A DNA stretch of 64,000 bases from Rosellinia necatrix (GCA_021209875.1 JAGYVD010000006.1:4278001-4342000), one strand, 5' to 3'; positions 25,545-40,503 are shown, numbered from the stretch's first letter. Notes: a model not told the origin generated them from the sequence alone. Translations and numbers: made by a program.

Positions 25545-26496
25545 TAATAATTTAAAAGAATATTTTAATATTATTATATTTTTATAATTAAATTAATTAT
25601 ATTTAAAATACTTTTAAAAACTTGTTTAAATATTATCTAATTATTTTATTAGTATATTTAGGTTAAGATTTAATATGTTAAATTTTATATGATATTTTTA
25701 AAAATTTAAAATTCAAAGCTTATAAATAATTTTAGAAATATGTGTGTTATGATCTTTAGCATTAGTATTAAAATAATATATATTAAATTATATAAAATAA
25801 ATTAGAGATTTTAAAAGTTTTACACACATTTTATTTTGTAATTCAGTTATTATATATATAATAAAAAAGGGCAAAAGGTTTTTATTAATATAAAATATGC
25901 AAAATTATATAAACTTATTAAATGATGTATTCTATAATGATTTTTAAAAATTAAAATAATTAAGATTAAATAGCTAAACCTTATATAGTAAATAAAATAA
26001 TTAATAAAACATAATAATTTAATTGTTTTTAAAACAAAATTTAAATGTATTAATATAATAGGTTTTCTAGCTGTTTAAAATTAATAAATAATACATTGTT
26101 TTAATATGATTAAATATATAAAAATTAAAATGTTTTATTTAATCCAAAGTCTTTTTATCTATTATATTTTTTTTATAGCTATGATGGTTTAAATAAATCA
26201 TGAATACATAAAACCTATTAAAATAATATATAATAAAATAGGATAGCTATATTAAAGAATAGCTTCAATAATTATTAATTATTTATAATTATTTTAAACT
26301 TCATTGTATTTATTATACAGGCATTTTTATTAAAACCATGAATATTCTTTCTAGTATATATAAATATTGAAAAAATTAAGCTTAATATATATAAAAAACA
26401 TTATAAAAAACTTTTGAAAAATTTATTTAATAATTAAAACATCTTTAAAATTTAAATTATTATGCTATTAAATTCAAAGCGTATTTAACTCCGGCT
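25545..26496. other. AT-rich flank between the LTR nest and long repeat copy A
   Basis: No gene or repeat structure is recognised here. The word content resembles 2796-3516 (GA and TG words present, AGCT rarer) and differs from the transposon interiors, suggesting host DNA into which the outer element inserted. Confidence 0.45.
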
Positions 26497-26614
26497 GATT
26501 GCTCTTTGCATTCAGGTTAGGGTTGCTACTGTTGTTGGCTGTTAACTTAGTTAAAATTTTGCTGATTTTCTGCCATATAAAAAAGCACAGCTAATTAAAA
26601 GCCGAGGTTATATG

Positions 26615-26945
26615 TTGTTATCCCTGCTAGTTATAAGCCCTGCATCGCTGCACTTAATAAAAACGGCCGGTTATATGTCGGTATCCCTGCTTATAACAGG
26701 CCTGCAGTAATACACTTAATAAAAACAGCCCGTTACGTGTTGCTATTTTTGCCAGTTATAAGCCTGTAGCAATACATTTAATAAAAACAGCAGGTTATAT
26801 ATTGTTATTTCTACTAATTATTATTTTTGCTAGCATATATTTAATTAAAACAGTAGGTTATATGTTGTTATTTCTGCTAGTTATAAACTTATATTTATAT
26901 ATTTAATAAAAACAGCAGGTTATATATTATTATTTCTGCTAAGTT
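26615..26945 (+). repeat. Tandem repeat, period about 62 bp (copy A)
   Basis: About six diverged units each contain GTTATATGTTG, CTGCTAGTTATAAGCCTG and ATTTAATAAAAACAGC. The leftmost units are GC-richer and later ones increasingly AT-converted, matching the idea that the left terminus of the long repeat is protected from RIP. The corresponding tract in copy B is at 52131-52470. Confidence 0.75.
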
Positions 26946-26953
26946 AAAAAAAT

Positions 26954-27128
26954 AAATATTTAAGCATTTTTAAATATTTGTTATTTATTTATATATACTG
27001 ACTTTTTATTAACCGGGTTTAAAAAATAAATATTTAAGCAAGTTTAAATATTTATTTTTTGTTTATATATTTTAATTTTTTTATTAACTAAGTTTAAAAA
27101 GTAAATATTTAAACATGTTTAAATATTA
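26954..27128. repeat. Palindrome-unit cluster A0 (three units)
   Basis: Each unit carries a core formed by AAATATTTAAACA followed by its reverse complement, here partly degenerate (AAGCATTTTT and AAGCAAGTTT variants). Spacers contain TTTATATATA and TTTATTAAC. It corresponds to 52480-52580 in copy B, which has two units. Confidence 0.7.
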
Positions 27129-27900
27129 GTATAAATTATTTATTTAGCACATATAAACTAACTTATATAAATAAACTATTTTATTTTATATTTAATTATA
27201 TATAAATAAACTTTTATTTAATAAATTTTTTTATTAATATTAATATTATATTTGTTTTTTTCTGCTAGTTTAATTAGCTTATTTTATGTTTTATTTATAT
27301 TATTAGCTTAATAATATTTTTAAACAATGTTTAGCGTAGCTAAAAAAAATTAAAAAAAACTTGTTAATAAAAACTAGCTAACTTTTAATAAAAACTTTTT
27401 TATTTTAAAAGCTAAGCTTGCATTTTTTTTATATTATTATTTATTTAATTAATTAAATAAACTAAAAGCTTTTAAAATTTTATATATTTTAATTAAATAT
27501 TTCAACTTTATTTTTTTAATTTAAATATATAGCTATGTTATAAATATATAACTTAATTTTAAGCTTAACTATTTTTATTATTTATTTTAAATAATACTTT
27601 TAGTTTAATTATATAACTTATTAACTTTTAAATTAATAAATAAAGTAGCTATTAATTTAATAGTTGTAAATTTAATAGTTATAAACTTATAACGCTATAT
27701 ATTATATTTAATATATATATAGCCGGTAATAATAACAGGCTTTATATATTTTTTATATATAAAAATAAATAAATAGTATTTTAGCTACTAGCTGCAGCTG
27801 TTTTTTTTTTAATAATATAAGCGATAAACATTTTATAAATGCTGCAAGCAGCTTATATTTATTTAATAATAAATATTCCGCTGATTTTATATTGCCCTAG

Positions 27901-28161
27901 GCTTTATTTTCCGACAAAAAAAACAAAGCTTATAATTTTAATAAAAAAAATAACGATTATAACTTTAATAAAAAAAACAACGCTTATAACCCCGACGAAA
28001 AAAATAACGCTTATAACCCCGACAAAAAAAATAATGTTTATAACTCCGACGAAAAAAACAACGCTTATAACTTTAATAAAAAAAACAACGCTTATAACCC
28101 CGACAAAAAAAATAACGCTTATAATTTTAACAAAAAAAACAATACTAAAACTAATAATTAG
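27901..28161 (+). pseudogene. Remnant reading frame with nine 9-residue repeats (copy A)
   Basis: A 27-bp minisatellite is open for 86 codons from 27901, just after an in-frame TAG, to TAG at 28159-28161. In this frame it reads as repeats close to KKNNAYNPD, varying to EKNNAYNPD, KKNNAYNFN and KKNNVYNSD, and ending TKTNN. The hydrophilic, regular composition and the same closing residues in copy B suggest the C-terminal repeat region of a protein that existed before RIP. A second frame (with KKTTLITPT repeats, from ATG at 27839 to a stop at 28169-28171) is also open; I think it less likely. No function can be named. Confidence 0.45.
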
Positions 28162-28384
28162 CGCTACTTAGACTTGTTATATAGCGCTAAAAATACTTTT
28201 TTTTATAAATAGCTTAAAGAGCAATTTTTTATGCTTATACATGCTAAAATTAACTTAATATAGCTTTAATTAACTAATATATATTAGAATATATATTATA
28301 GCAATAAATTAATTTTTATTTAAATAATATTTATATTAAAATAATTTTATATATTTATTTTAAAATTATAAACTAGCTTTAAAA

Positions 28385-28785
28385 ACAAATATTTAAACAT
28401 ATTTAAATATTTGCTTTCTGCTTATATATACTTTTTAAGTTATAAACCAGCTTTAAAATATAAATATTTAAGCATGTTTAAATATTTGTTTTTATTTATA
28501 TATACTTTTAAGTTATAAACCAGTTTTAAAATATAAATATTTAAACATATTTAAATATTTGTTTTCTGTTTATATATACTTTTTAAATTATAAACCGGCT
28601 TTAAAATATAAATATTTAAGCATGTTTAAATATTTTTTTTTTGCTTATATATATTTTTTAGGTTATAAACCGGCTTTAAAATGCAAATATTTAAATATAT
28701 TTAAATATTTGCTTTCTGCTTATATATATTTTTTAAATCGTAGACCAGCTTTAAAATATAAATATTTAAACATTTTAAATATTTA
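28385..28785 (+). repeat. Palindrome-unit cluster A1 (six units, forward)
   Basis: Six units of about 75 bp. Each has a 26-bp palindromic core (AAATATTTAAACA then its reverse complement, with A/G and C/T variants) and a spacer reading CTGCTTATATATACTTTTTA then GTTATAAACCAGCTTTAAAA. The 94-codon open frame over 28559-28843 is only the repeat read in a stop-free frame. The counterpart is 53757-54076. Confidence 0.8.
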
Positions 28786-31700
28786 TTTTTATAATAATAT
28801 TATAATTACTTATATTTTTATAAATTTTATATATTTTAATTAATATAATAAACTAAATAATAATTATTATAAATCTAGTTATTTTATGTTTTAAATAATA
28901 AACTTAATTATTAATAACAATTTAACTTTTTATAATTTATTATTATATAATAATAATATTTAAAACATATTAAAGTTATAGCTAAAATTTTAAAATCTAG
29001 TTATTAATTATTAACATATGTTATTTTAAAATAAAAAACTAAAGCTTTTTTTAAGCGATTAAAAATATTTTATATTTTTGTTTTAATTTATTATAGTTAT
29101 ATAAAGCTATAATATTAATAGCTATATTATATAACTAAAGTTTTAAAAAGCTTTTATTATTATATATTATATTTATTATATTTTTTTTTTTATATATTTA
29201 TATTATAAAATATATATTATATGTTTTAGTTAATTATACCGTATAAAACTCAAAATATATTATTAAAAGTTTTTAATTTAAGCTGGCTTAATATAATATA
29301 TTTAATTTTTTTATATATTATTAATTATAAAACAGCAGACTATATATCTGCTGTTTAATATATAAAAATTTTTTATAAACTGCTGCGTTTTATTAATAAT
29401 ATAGTTTTTATATTTATTTATAATAATTAATTAATATTTTATAATATTTATTTAAATTAAAGCTAAAACAAGCTTATAATAAATAAAACTTTGCATTAAA
29501 ACAGCAGGTCAGCTTTTATATTTATAATATATTATTTTATATAAATATATTAAAATATTTTAAAAATATTTTAAAATATTATATAATAAGCAAAAGTTTT
29601 ATTATTTTATTAATTTAATTATTATTTTATAAAATATAATATTAAAAATATAACCGCAAGCAACTTTTTAAAAAACGTTTTTAACTTTTATTATAAATAT
29701 TTATTTAATTTAAACTTAAAACAGTTTTATTTAAATATTACTTAAATTAATTTTAACTTTTAAATTATATTATATATTATTAAACTTAATAATTTAGTTT
29801 ATACTACTTTTTATTTTTTATATTATTTTATAAATTAAAATATTTTATTAATATAATTTAAAATATAAACTATATGTTTTAAAAGTTTACGCCGGTATAT
29901 TATTTAACTAATTTGTTTTAAAATATTAATATATTAAACTTAGTTAATAAACACGCAAGTTTATAGCTTAAAAAGCCTGCATTATATTAAATTAAAGCTT
30001 ATAATATATATAAACAGTATTTTTATATTTTAAATAACTACTTGGTTTTTTTAACGCTTAGTTTTTTAAGCTAATAATTTTAGTTTTAATTTTATATATA
30101 TGTTTTATTAAAATAATATTTATTTATTTATATATAAAAGCTAATTAATATAATATATATATTATAAGTTTTTAAAATTAAAAGCAAGTTTATAATATAT
30201 TAGTTAATATATTATTAATTATCGCGCCGTTTAATTATAACGTCTGCTATAAATGCTATATTTTATAGTTTTATATTACGTTTATTAACTTTTTTTTTTT
30301 TAATATATATAAACTATGCGATTATTTATATTAAATAATTATATTATTTTTTTTCATATTAATAAAACATTTTAATATATTAATATTAATATATGCTTTT
30401 TAATTTATAAAACTTATTAAAAAGCTTTTAATTTTTGTTTTATTTAATTTTAATATGCTTTAAAAGCAATTTTATATAAATTAACGCTTAAAATATATAT
30501 ATATAAACTAATTTTTATTTTTTTTTTTTTATATATATTAGTAGTATATTTTTAAACAGCTATAACTATAAAAATTAAAATTTAATTAAATTTTATATAG
30601 CAGCTATAAAACGCTGTGCTATAGCTTTAATTTTTAATAAATAATAAAAAATATAAAATAATATAGCTGCTAAATAATATATTTTTTAATATATGTTTTA
30701 ATTTATTAATATTATATTTAAACGTATTTTTTACTGTTTTTATATTATATAAAAGCTATAAAAGCTATAAACAGCTTTATAAAAATATAACTTAAAATAT
30801 TATAAAAGCTGACGCGCTTTATATATTAATATTATAAAAAATCTTAAACAAATAGTTAATTATATATAATTATTAAAGTTTTATATTAATGTTTAAAAAC
30901 TATATAATTAAACTTTTAAGCTTATATTTTAAATTGTTATTTATATATATAACTATAACTTTTATAAAGCTTACAAATTATTTTTTAAAAAAATCGGCTT
31001 TATATATGCTGCTATTAATAACGTGTTATATTAAAGTTAATTTAATATTATTTATAACTAGTTTTAAATTTTTATTTTTATAATATAATTATATTATATA
31101 TTAAAATGTTTTAAAACTAAATAAAAACAAAATATAATTAATTTTAAAACAGGCGATAAGCTATTTTAATATTATATTTTATTATTATTAATTTAAACTT
31201 AACAATAAAAACTAAAACATATTTTATTTAAAAATAACGTTTATATAAATATTTACTGCTTTTAATTATTATATATATAAACTATATTAAGCAGCATAAG
31301 CGGCAGCTTTTTATAGTTAAGCAAAATTTTTATTTGTTAATATATAAAAATATAAGCTGTTTAATAAGCTGCTATTAATAATAATAATATATTTTATATT
31401 TTAATAAATAATTAAACAAAATATTATAAAGCTTATGCTAGTTTTTATATTTTTATAACGTTAAATTTTAAACATATTAAGTTTTTTTATATATAAATAT
31501 TAAAACGTAGCGATTTTTAATTTAATTTTTTAATTTTATTTACTGCTGTTCAGGCCTTTTAATTTATTTTTATATTAAAATTATTTTAAAAATAAATTTT
31601 TATAGCTAGGCTTTTAAAAAGTTTTTTATTTATTGTTTTTATTTGTTTTAAATTTAATAAAGCTTAGCTTAAATAATATATATTTAAAACATATATAATT

Positions 31701-32958
31701 ATTTATATCAGCTATAATATATAAATTATCGACTAGCTGTTTTATATTTATTTAAATTTTGTAAACTTTATTTAATATTTTATAATAACTTTTCGGAATA
31801 ATAAAATATATATATATTTAAAACAGTTTTTAGCTAGTTTTATATAAAGCCTGGTTTTTTATATTTATATTTTGCGCCTCTGCTTTTATATATATTTTAA
31901 AGCAGCAGACTTTTTATTTTTAATTATTAATATTCTAGCATAAATTAACTTATTTTATACTACAGCAAACCGGCTAGCTGCAGCAGCTAAAAATTTTAAA
32001 GCTTTTTTTATTCTAAAACAGTTTATAAAAAAACAGCTTAAATTAGCTTTAAAGCTTATTTTATAAAAAATATATAAAATAATAAACTAAAAATAAAAAA
32101 TAATTATATAATAAATTTAAATAAAACTAATTATATAAAAATAATATTATTAAAAATAATATTAGCGTAAACAAAAGCAATAAAAACGTTTAAAACATTA
32201 ATATAAATTATTTATTTAAATAACGCTTTTAATATATATTAAACTATTTATATTTGTTTTATATTTAAATATTTTAAATAAAATTTAATATAAAAATAAC
32301 TATTAAAATATTTTATAGTTTTAAAAGCATTTTTAATAAAAACAATTATTTAGTTATATTATAATATATATATATTTTTTTAGTTCTAGCTTAAACTTTT
32401 TTTTTTTTTTTATAACTTTTTTTAAACATTATTTTTAAATATTTGTTTTTATTGCTAGTTATTACGTTTTATTTTTATAAAGTTAATATGTTTATTTAAA
32501 TCGCTAATTATTTATATTTATTTATATAAAGCTTATTATAAGCAGAAACTTTAAAGCTGTTTGTTTTAAAATAAATAAAAATATTTAATATAATAAAAGC
32601 AGAGCTGTTTTAAATAAATAGAACATATAGGTTGTTTTAACAGGTCTACTTAATAACCTGTGGCTAAAATAATATTTTAAACATAATAATTAAAATGTTT
32701 TTTTTTTATAATTATAATAATATTATTAATATAAAAGCTAATAATATTTACAAAAATAAAAGTAAATATAAAATATATATGTTATATAATATAAAGTTAT
32801 ATAAAATTAATTATTTTAAACATATATAAAGCTAGCTAATATAAATGTTTTAATTTTAATTAGCTAAAATCTGCATTATTTTATAAATATATATAATAAG
32901 TTATATAATATGTTATTAGATTTTTATATATTAGCCCGCGATAAATAAAGTTAAAAGC

Positions 32959-33204
32959 AAATATTTAAACATGTTTAAATATTTGCTTTTTAAAACTAGT
33001 TTATAATTTAAAAGTTATATAAAATAAAATATAAATATTTAAATATATTTAAATATTTATTTTTAAAACTAGTTTATAATTTAAAAGTTATATAAAATAA
33101 AATATAAATATTTAAATATATTTAAATATTTATTTTTAAAGCTGGTTTATAATTTAAAAGTTATATAAAATAAAATATAAATATTTAAACATGTTTAAAT
33201 ATTT
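32959..33204 (-). repeat. Palindrome-unit cluster A2 (four units, reversed)
   Basis: The cores are the same as in cluster A1, but the spacer is inverted: AAGCTGGTTTATAATTTAAA followed by AGTTATATAAAATAAAATAT. It corresponds to 58269-58592 in copy B. Confidence 0.8.
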
Positions 33205-34900
33205 ATTTTTAAGCTAACATTTTGCGTTATTTTTTATTATATAAAGTTATTAATATATATTTATATTTAGCTTTTATTTTATTAATAGATTTTAAGCATA
33301 TTAAAACTAAACTTTTATAAAAACTTTTATAATTTTATAGTTATTTAAATTAATTAATATATTTTACGTTAATTAATAAACTAATAAAAATTAAATATTT
33401 TTAAATGTTTTTGTTTAAATAAATACTAATAATATTTAAAGCTGCTAAAAGCTAAAGTTTAAAAAGCTAAAATATATTAAAAATATTTAGCATAGCTATA
33501 TTATTAAAAATATAATTAATTATTAATAAATATTTTAAACATTTTTATATAAAAAGCAGAGCTAAACAAATAAAAAAAATATTATAAACAAACTTTATAA
33601 ATAAATGCTATAAAAATTAAATTTATACTTTTATTTTTATTAGCTTTTAATATTAAAAACGTTTTAGCTTTAAAACTTCTAGCTATTTATAACTCCGGCT
33701 ATTTTATTTATAAAACTTAATATAAGTTATTAGCTTTAAAATATATATAAAAATAAAAAAGCTTAGTTATATAGCTTTAGCTAAAATAATAGCTGCAAAA
33801 ACAATATTTAAAACAGTAAAAAATATAGTTGATAAAAAAAACACTGTTTAAATTGTTATAGCTAAACAAATCAGCTGTTAAATTTTTAAGCTTACTATTT
33901 AAATAAAATCTAGTAATAATATAAATAAACGTAATGTTTTTAAAAGCAAAATCTAAGTTTTTTTAAAAAAGCTTATTTTTATATTAATTTTAAAAAGCAT
34001 AAATTATTTTAAATAAAAGCTTTTAATTTTAAACCATATAAAATATCTGCTTAATTATATTTGCAGTTTAATTAAAGCTGTTAAAATTAATAAACTATTT
34101 TTTTTTTAAATTAAATATTTTAAGTATTAATTAAATATTTATTATTATAAAAGCTAAAAATTAATTATTATTTAATAACAGCAGTAATAATATAAAAATA
34201 AAAATATTATATAATATATCGTTAAAAATATAATAATATAAATAATAAAAATTTATACAATTAAAACATATAAAAACTAAAAATATAAAAATAAATATAT
34301 TAAAATTATATATATTATAACAAGCAGTTTAACTACCAATATTATTAATATAAAAAACGCTGCTAACTATTTAAATATAAATTAAAAAACTTTTTAATTA
34401 TATTTAATAAGCAGGCCTAATATTATATTTATTAGCTTGTTAAAAAATAGCAATGCTTTTAAAAATAAATATTTAAGCTTTCTGTTAACTTTTAGCGCTT
34501 ATATATAAATATAGCAGAACTACTGCATAAAACTACAGCTTTTTTTTTTTTGCTTTTTTTATTAATAAATATAGTATTAGCAAAACTATTATTTATACCG
34601 GCATTATATTTTTATTTTATAAAAAGTTTTTAATAAATGTTTTAATAATATAAAAAGTCTACTACTTAAGTTTAATTATTATTTTTTTATTAGTTATTGT
34701 TTAAATATATAATATAATCTAGCGCTTTTTTTTAAATATTTTTAACGTTTATTTAATATTTAAAAAAAATAAATTAACCTGCGACTATATTAAAAAATTA
34801 ACTGTTTTTAACGCATTTAATTTTAAAAAGTTTATAATATAGCTTTAAAAACGTTTTAATAACCTAGCAGTAAATACTTTTATAAATTTATTTTAAAAAT

Positions 34901-35072
34901 AAATATTTAAACATGTTTAAATATTTATATTTTATTTTATATATATTTTAAGTTATAAACCAGCTTTAAAAATAAATATTTAAACATGTTTAAATATTTA
35001 TATTTTATTTTATTTATATTTTAAATTATAAACTATTTTAAAAACAAATATTTAAACACGTTTAAATATTTG
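34901..35072 (+). repeat. Palindrome-unit cluster A3 (three units, forward)
   Basis: Two cores are perfect 26-bp palindromes and the third carries CACG at its centre. The spacer ends AAGTTATAAACCAGCTTTAA, so orientation is as in A1. Copy B has two units at 60292-60389, so unit number changed between copies. Confidence 0.78.
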
Positions 35073-36689
35073 CTTTTTATTTATATAATTTAATTATTTA
35101 TGCTAACTTTAATAATAAATAAAAAATCGTAATTGCTATATTTATATAAATATTTATTACTTGCTATAGCAAAAAACATGCAAATATATTTAAAATTTTA
35201 ATAAAAAAAAAAAAAACTTAGCATATTAAATAAAAATAATAAACCTGTATAAAAGCTTTTAAAAAATAATACCTAATATAATAATAAAATTATATTTATA
35301 ATTATATTAAACTAATATTATTTTAATATTTTAATTATAAATAAAGCTTATATTAATAAAAACTTAAAAATATAACTTATTAAATAATAAAGTTAATTAA
35401 ATATAATTATTTTATATTATGTTTTGCAACTTTTTTTATAAACTATTTAAAAAATATATTTAAATATTTACAGCTTAGTTTTAGCTGGCTATTTATTTTT
35501 TTAAAGCTGTTTTTAATATATAATTATTTAAACTTATATAAGCTAATTTTTAAACTTAATATTTTTATTAACAGTTTTTTATTTATAAGCATAAATAATT
35601 AAACGTATTTAGCAACAGCAAAAATAAAGCTCATAATTAAATAAAATAAAAATAAAGCTACGCTAATAAATAAATTGTTTGCTGCTGCTTATAAAAACTT
35701 GTATTAATAATAGATATTTTTACCTGTTTTTTTTTAATTTGCGGCCTAGCAGCATAAATAAAGCTTCGACTTGTGCTATATTATAATTAGCGTTATATAT
35801 AAACAAGTGTTTTTTTAATATAATATAAGCATAGCTATTTATAATTTAAACAGCAACCTGGTTATATTAAGTAATAATTTTTTAAATGTTAAATTTATTA
35901 TAATTTAAATCGGGCTTTATAATAATAGCGCTAATATTTATAGTTTTTAAAATTATTAATATAAGTTTAAGCTTTATATTATACTGCTAAATAAAAAAAA
36001 CCGATTTTTATCTGGTTATATTAAGTAAAGTTATATATAAAAAGATTTAAAAAAGCTAAATAATAATAAAATAGTATTTATTAATTCTAGCGTATAATAA
36101 AAGCTAGATATTTTTATTTTTAATTAAAATAATAAAAAAATGCTCTGTTTTAAAAAAAAGCTTAACGTAATAATTAAGCGCTAATAGCGCTAAAAAAAAA
36201 ACTTTATTAAAAATAAAGCTAGATTTTATAAAAATAAGTCTTATTTAAATTTAAAATTTAATTTTAAATATAATTTATATAAAAACAAGCATTTTAAATT
36301 TAATTTTAATTTTAACTCTAATTTTAATTTTAATTTTAATAAAAACGCAAAAAAAGCTAACTAAGCCGGGCATATAGTAGTAAATATTTAAAAAGTCTGG
36401 GACTTTATTATTAAAATAAAAATAATAGCATTAATTATATATTTAAAATAATTAAAAAAATAAACGTGCAGTTATATAAAAAATTATATAAGCTAGTATA
36501 AATATTTTATAGCTTGCAGCGTTTTTTTAGCTTATTTTATAATATAAATTATAAAATATATACAGGCTTTAAAAAGCTTTAATTGTTTATTTAATCGTGT
36601 TATTATTATAATTAAATTATTATAGTTATAATAGTAAATATTTTTATATATTAAATAAAAATATAAAATAGTTAGCACGTTTAAAATAT

Positions 36690-36862
36690 AAATATTTAAA
36701 TATATTTAAATATTTATATTTTATTTTATATATTTTTAATTTATAAACTAGGTTTAAAAACTAAATATTTAAATATGTTTAAATATTTATATTTTATTTT
36801 ATATATTTTTAATTTATTAACCGGCTTTAAAAAGCAAAGATTTAAATATGTTTAAATATTTA
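36690..36862 (+). repeat. Palindrome-unit cluster A4 (three units, forward)
   Basis: Cores carry TATA or TATG at the centre, consistent with mutation of CATG. Spacers read TATTTTATTTTATATATTTT and then TTATAAACTAGG. The counterpart in copy B, 62007-62247, has four units with better preserved centres. Confidence 0.78.
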
Positions 36863-38896
36863 TTTTTGTTTATATAAATGTTATATTAATATTAATACTA
36901 AAAAATATATTTATTATTTTAACTATTAAACGTTCAGCTGGCTATTATTACGTTATATTAATTAAATAAAAACGTATAGCTATTATTAATTAGTTTAATA
37001 ATAAAATTCTAGCATAAAAATGCTTATTTATAACATATATATTATTAGCGCAAATATTAATTTTTATTTAGCCTGTTATAAAAGCTTTATTATGTTTTTT
37101 TAAAATATTAATATATTTAACTAGCTTTTTAATTATTTAATATAAATAAGCTAGTTATAATTTATTATATAAATAATTTTAATCGTTATAAATATTATTT
37201 ATAAACGTTATAAAAATAGTAAATATTAATTTTATATTAATTATTAACATTTTATTTTTAAAACTAGCAATAATATATTATTTATAGTTTAAATTATTAT
37301 AATAAATTTTAGTTAATATAAAAGTTTTTTATTTTTACGCGATATTTTTATAAGCGCTGCTAAATATATAATTTAATATAAACAAGCTAATTTTATAATT
37401 ATATATTATTTATAATTATAAAATAAATAATAAAGCTAGCAAAAGTTTTTATAAAATTTTAAAAATAAAATATTAATTAATTTTTAAAAATTATATTAAT
37501 AATTTATTAAAAGCATAAAAAAAACCGAAAAATATTAATATTTAAAAAAAAATTATAAAAGCTAAAAAGCTTAAAAAAGCAGCAGTTAAGCTTACAAAAA
37601 ATTAGCGTTAATAAAAAAAAAAAAAACAGAACAAAAATAAACAAAAAATATTAAACGCTAAAAAAAAAACATAAGCTAAATATAGTCGGCTTAAAAAAAT
37701 TAATTAAAAATATTATATTAATTTATTATTTTTAATTTTAAGCTATATTTATATTTAAATTTTTATTTATAATTATAAATAATTGCTGCTAATAATTATT
37801 ATTTTATAGCTTAAATAAAAACTATAATATTTATTAAATAAATAAAAGCTTATATTTTTAAATAATTTTTATAAATTAATAATAATATAAAAATTTATAA
37901 TAATTAAAATAAAACTTTTTTAAATTTATATTTAAAAAATATATTTAAATATAAAAATATAATTAAAACTTATTATATATAAAAGCTGTTTTATAATAAA
38001 AGCGCGATTAAGCAGCTTTTATATATAAAATATGCTTATTAAAAATAGTTATAAATAAAGTTAATATATTAAAACTTGCAGCGTTATTTATAAACTTTAT
38101 TTTATTTATTTTATAACTTTTTTTTAATTAGCTTAAGTTTTTATTTTCTATAGCTGTTTATTTATATTAAATTTAATAAAATAATAAACTTATAAAATTT
38201 ATAACGCTATTTATAAGCTATTTATTTATTTTTTATAATTTTTTTTAAGCTGTTAAAAATATTTTTTATATATTTATAAGCTATTTATTTTTTATTATTT
38301 TTTTTTAACTGTTATAAACATTTAATTTTTAAATATAGTTTATTAATATAAAATTTAATAATATATTTATTTAATATAGCTATATTTTTAATTATAAAAT
38401 AATATTTATAAAACTAAAGCTAAAGCTAAAAATTAGCGGCTAAAAACGTGCTGCTATAAAAGTAGCAGCAATAAAACTATTACCGGCAAAAAAGCAGTAA
38501 AACAGCAGAAGCAGTGGTAATAAATTTTTAATTTTAAATAATATTAAATATTTTTTTAATATAATAACTTTAATAGCTAAAACATTTATAAAATTATAAA
38601 AAATAAAGCTTAAATATATTGTTTTAGTTTTATTTGTTTAAACAAGCTTTAATTATATAAATAAAGCAGAAATATATTAATAAAATAATAATATATAAAA
38701 ATATATTAAAAAATATAAAATATAAAAATTTAAAACTAATTATTTAAATATTTAATATATATTATATTAATAATATAACTAAAAATAAAACTAATTTTAC
38801 GTTATATTATTATTTTTAAAATTAAATAAATTAAAATATTATTTTTATAATAATATATATAAAATTTTAAGTTATTTAAATAAAGCTATAAAAATA

Positions 38897-38996
38897 AATA
38901 TTTAAATATGTTTAAATATTTATATTTTAAAGCTATTTAATATATATAAAAATATATAAAATAAAATATAAATATTTAAACATGTTTAAATATTTA
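38897..38996 (-). repeat. Palindrome-unit cluster A5 (two units, reversed)
   Basis: Two cores are separated by TTTTAAAGCTATTTAATAT-type spacer, in the same orientation as A2. The equivalent region of copy B lies beyond the window end. Confidence 0.7.
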
Positions 38997-40503
38997 TTTT
39001 TAAAACTAATTATAAATTTAATTATTTAATATAGCTATAGCTAATATATTATTACGTTTTATATATTTATATTTTTAAACGTTTATAAATTAGCTAAACT
39101 AAACAACTTATAATATAATATTTAGCCCGCAAAATAAAATAGTTTTTATAATAATTTTATTTTTTAACAGGCTTAAAAATACTGTTATTATAGCTGTTAT
39201 AAAACAAAAGTTATATTAGTACTATTAAATAACAGCGTAAACTAAAAGTTTTTAATATTAATATTATTAGTTTTAATAAAATTAAATATATTTTAGTTTT
39301 TAAAAATAAATTAATTAAACTTATAAACTAGTTTTATTTTTATATTTAATTATTTTATAAAAATTAAATATAAGTATTTAATATTTAGCAGCAGTTTATA
39401 AAAATATATTATAAAAATAAACTAAAAAAAATATAGTTTTTTATAAATAATAAAGCACGGGATAAAATTAATATAAAACGTTTTTAATTTATTTTAACTA
39501 TAATTAAATCGCGTAAATATAATGCTGCTTATATTAAATAAAATAAAACTTATTTGTTTATCTAAATATTTAAAAATATATTAAAACAGCTAAAACTAAG
39601 CTAAAAAAAAGTTGCTTTTGCTGTTAATAATAAAAGCAGTAATAATAAAAGCAGTAATAAAAAAAATATATTTATTAATAAAATAAAAAAAAACTATATA
39701 TATGTAGTAATACTTTAAAACTTTTAATTTTATATTATTTTTTTAGCCGATATATTTTTTTTTCTGCCGCTATTAAATAATTAAATATTGTTATTTTATA
39801 TTGTTTTATATAACCATTATAATACCGGCTATAATTATAATATAAATAAAATATTATATTATATTGTTAATATAATTTATAAGCTAAAAAAATATTAAAA
39901 ACAGCAAACTATATATTAAATATATATATTATATAGTTGCCAGCTTTAAAATTAATATGCTTATATTAATATTTATTTTTAAACAAGTAGTAAAATATAT
40001 AAAAATATAGCTTTATATTATTTTTTTATTTTTAACGCAAAATAGCATTATATATAATAATTAAGCTAATATTAATTATAACTTTAATATAATTATAATA
40101 TTTATTATAATTATAAATAACTTATTTAATTTTGCTTTATTATAGCTTAACTTTAATAAGTTTTAAGCGTTTTTTAATATTTTTAATAATATTTAAATAT
40201 TTATTAACGCTTTTAAAAAAACAAAACGTACTTAAGTTATAAAAATAATAATATATTTTATTTATTTAATATTATTTATAAAAACAAGCAATTATTAGCT
40301 TTAATAAGCAGAACTAAATATTTATATTTTTTAACAGCAGATTTGCTTATATTATCTGTATTTTTTAACTTTGTTTTTATGCTTTAGATTTTAATACTAA
40401 AGCCTGCTTTAAATATATATATATAATAATTATAACGCAGTTTATTATAATGCAGCAGTAAATTTATTAATATTTTAGCTATTATTATAACTTTTTTAAA
40501 AAC

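Noticed and set aside
26519..26526. TTAGGG near the left end of the long repeat as a telomere relic
   Set aside because: A single hexamer, with no tandem array, is not evidence of a telomere.
26615..28785. Regularly spaced repeats as a possible CRISPR array
   Set aside because: Spacers are themselves conserved, the units are AT-rich eukaryotic satellites, and there are no cas genes.
30889..31083. A 64-codon plus-strand frame in the AT-rich block, and a similar 62-codon minus-strand frame at 47114-47302
   Set aside because: They are Phe/Ile/Leu/Lys/Tyr-only translations expected by chance in AT-rich DNA, with stops at the matching place in the other copy or no homologue.
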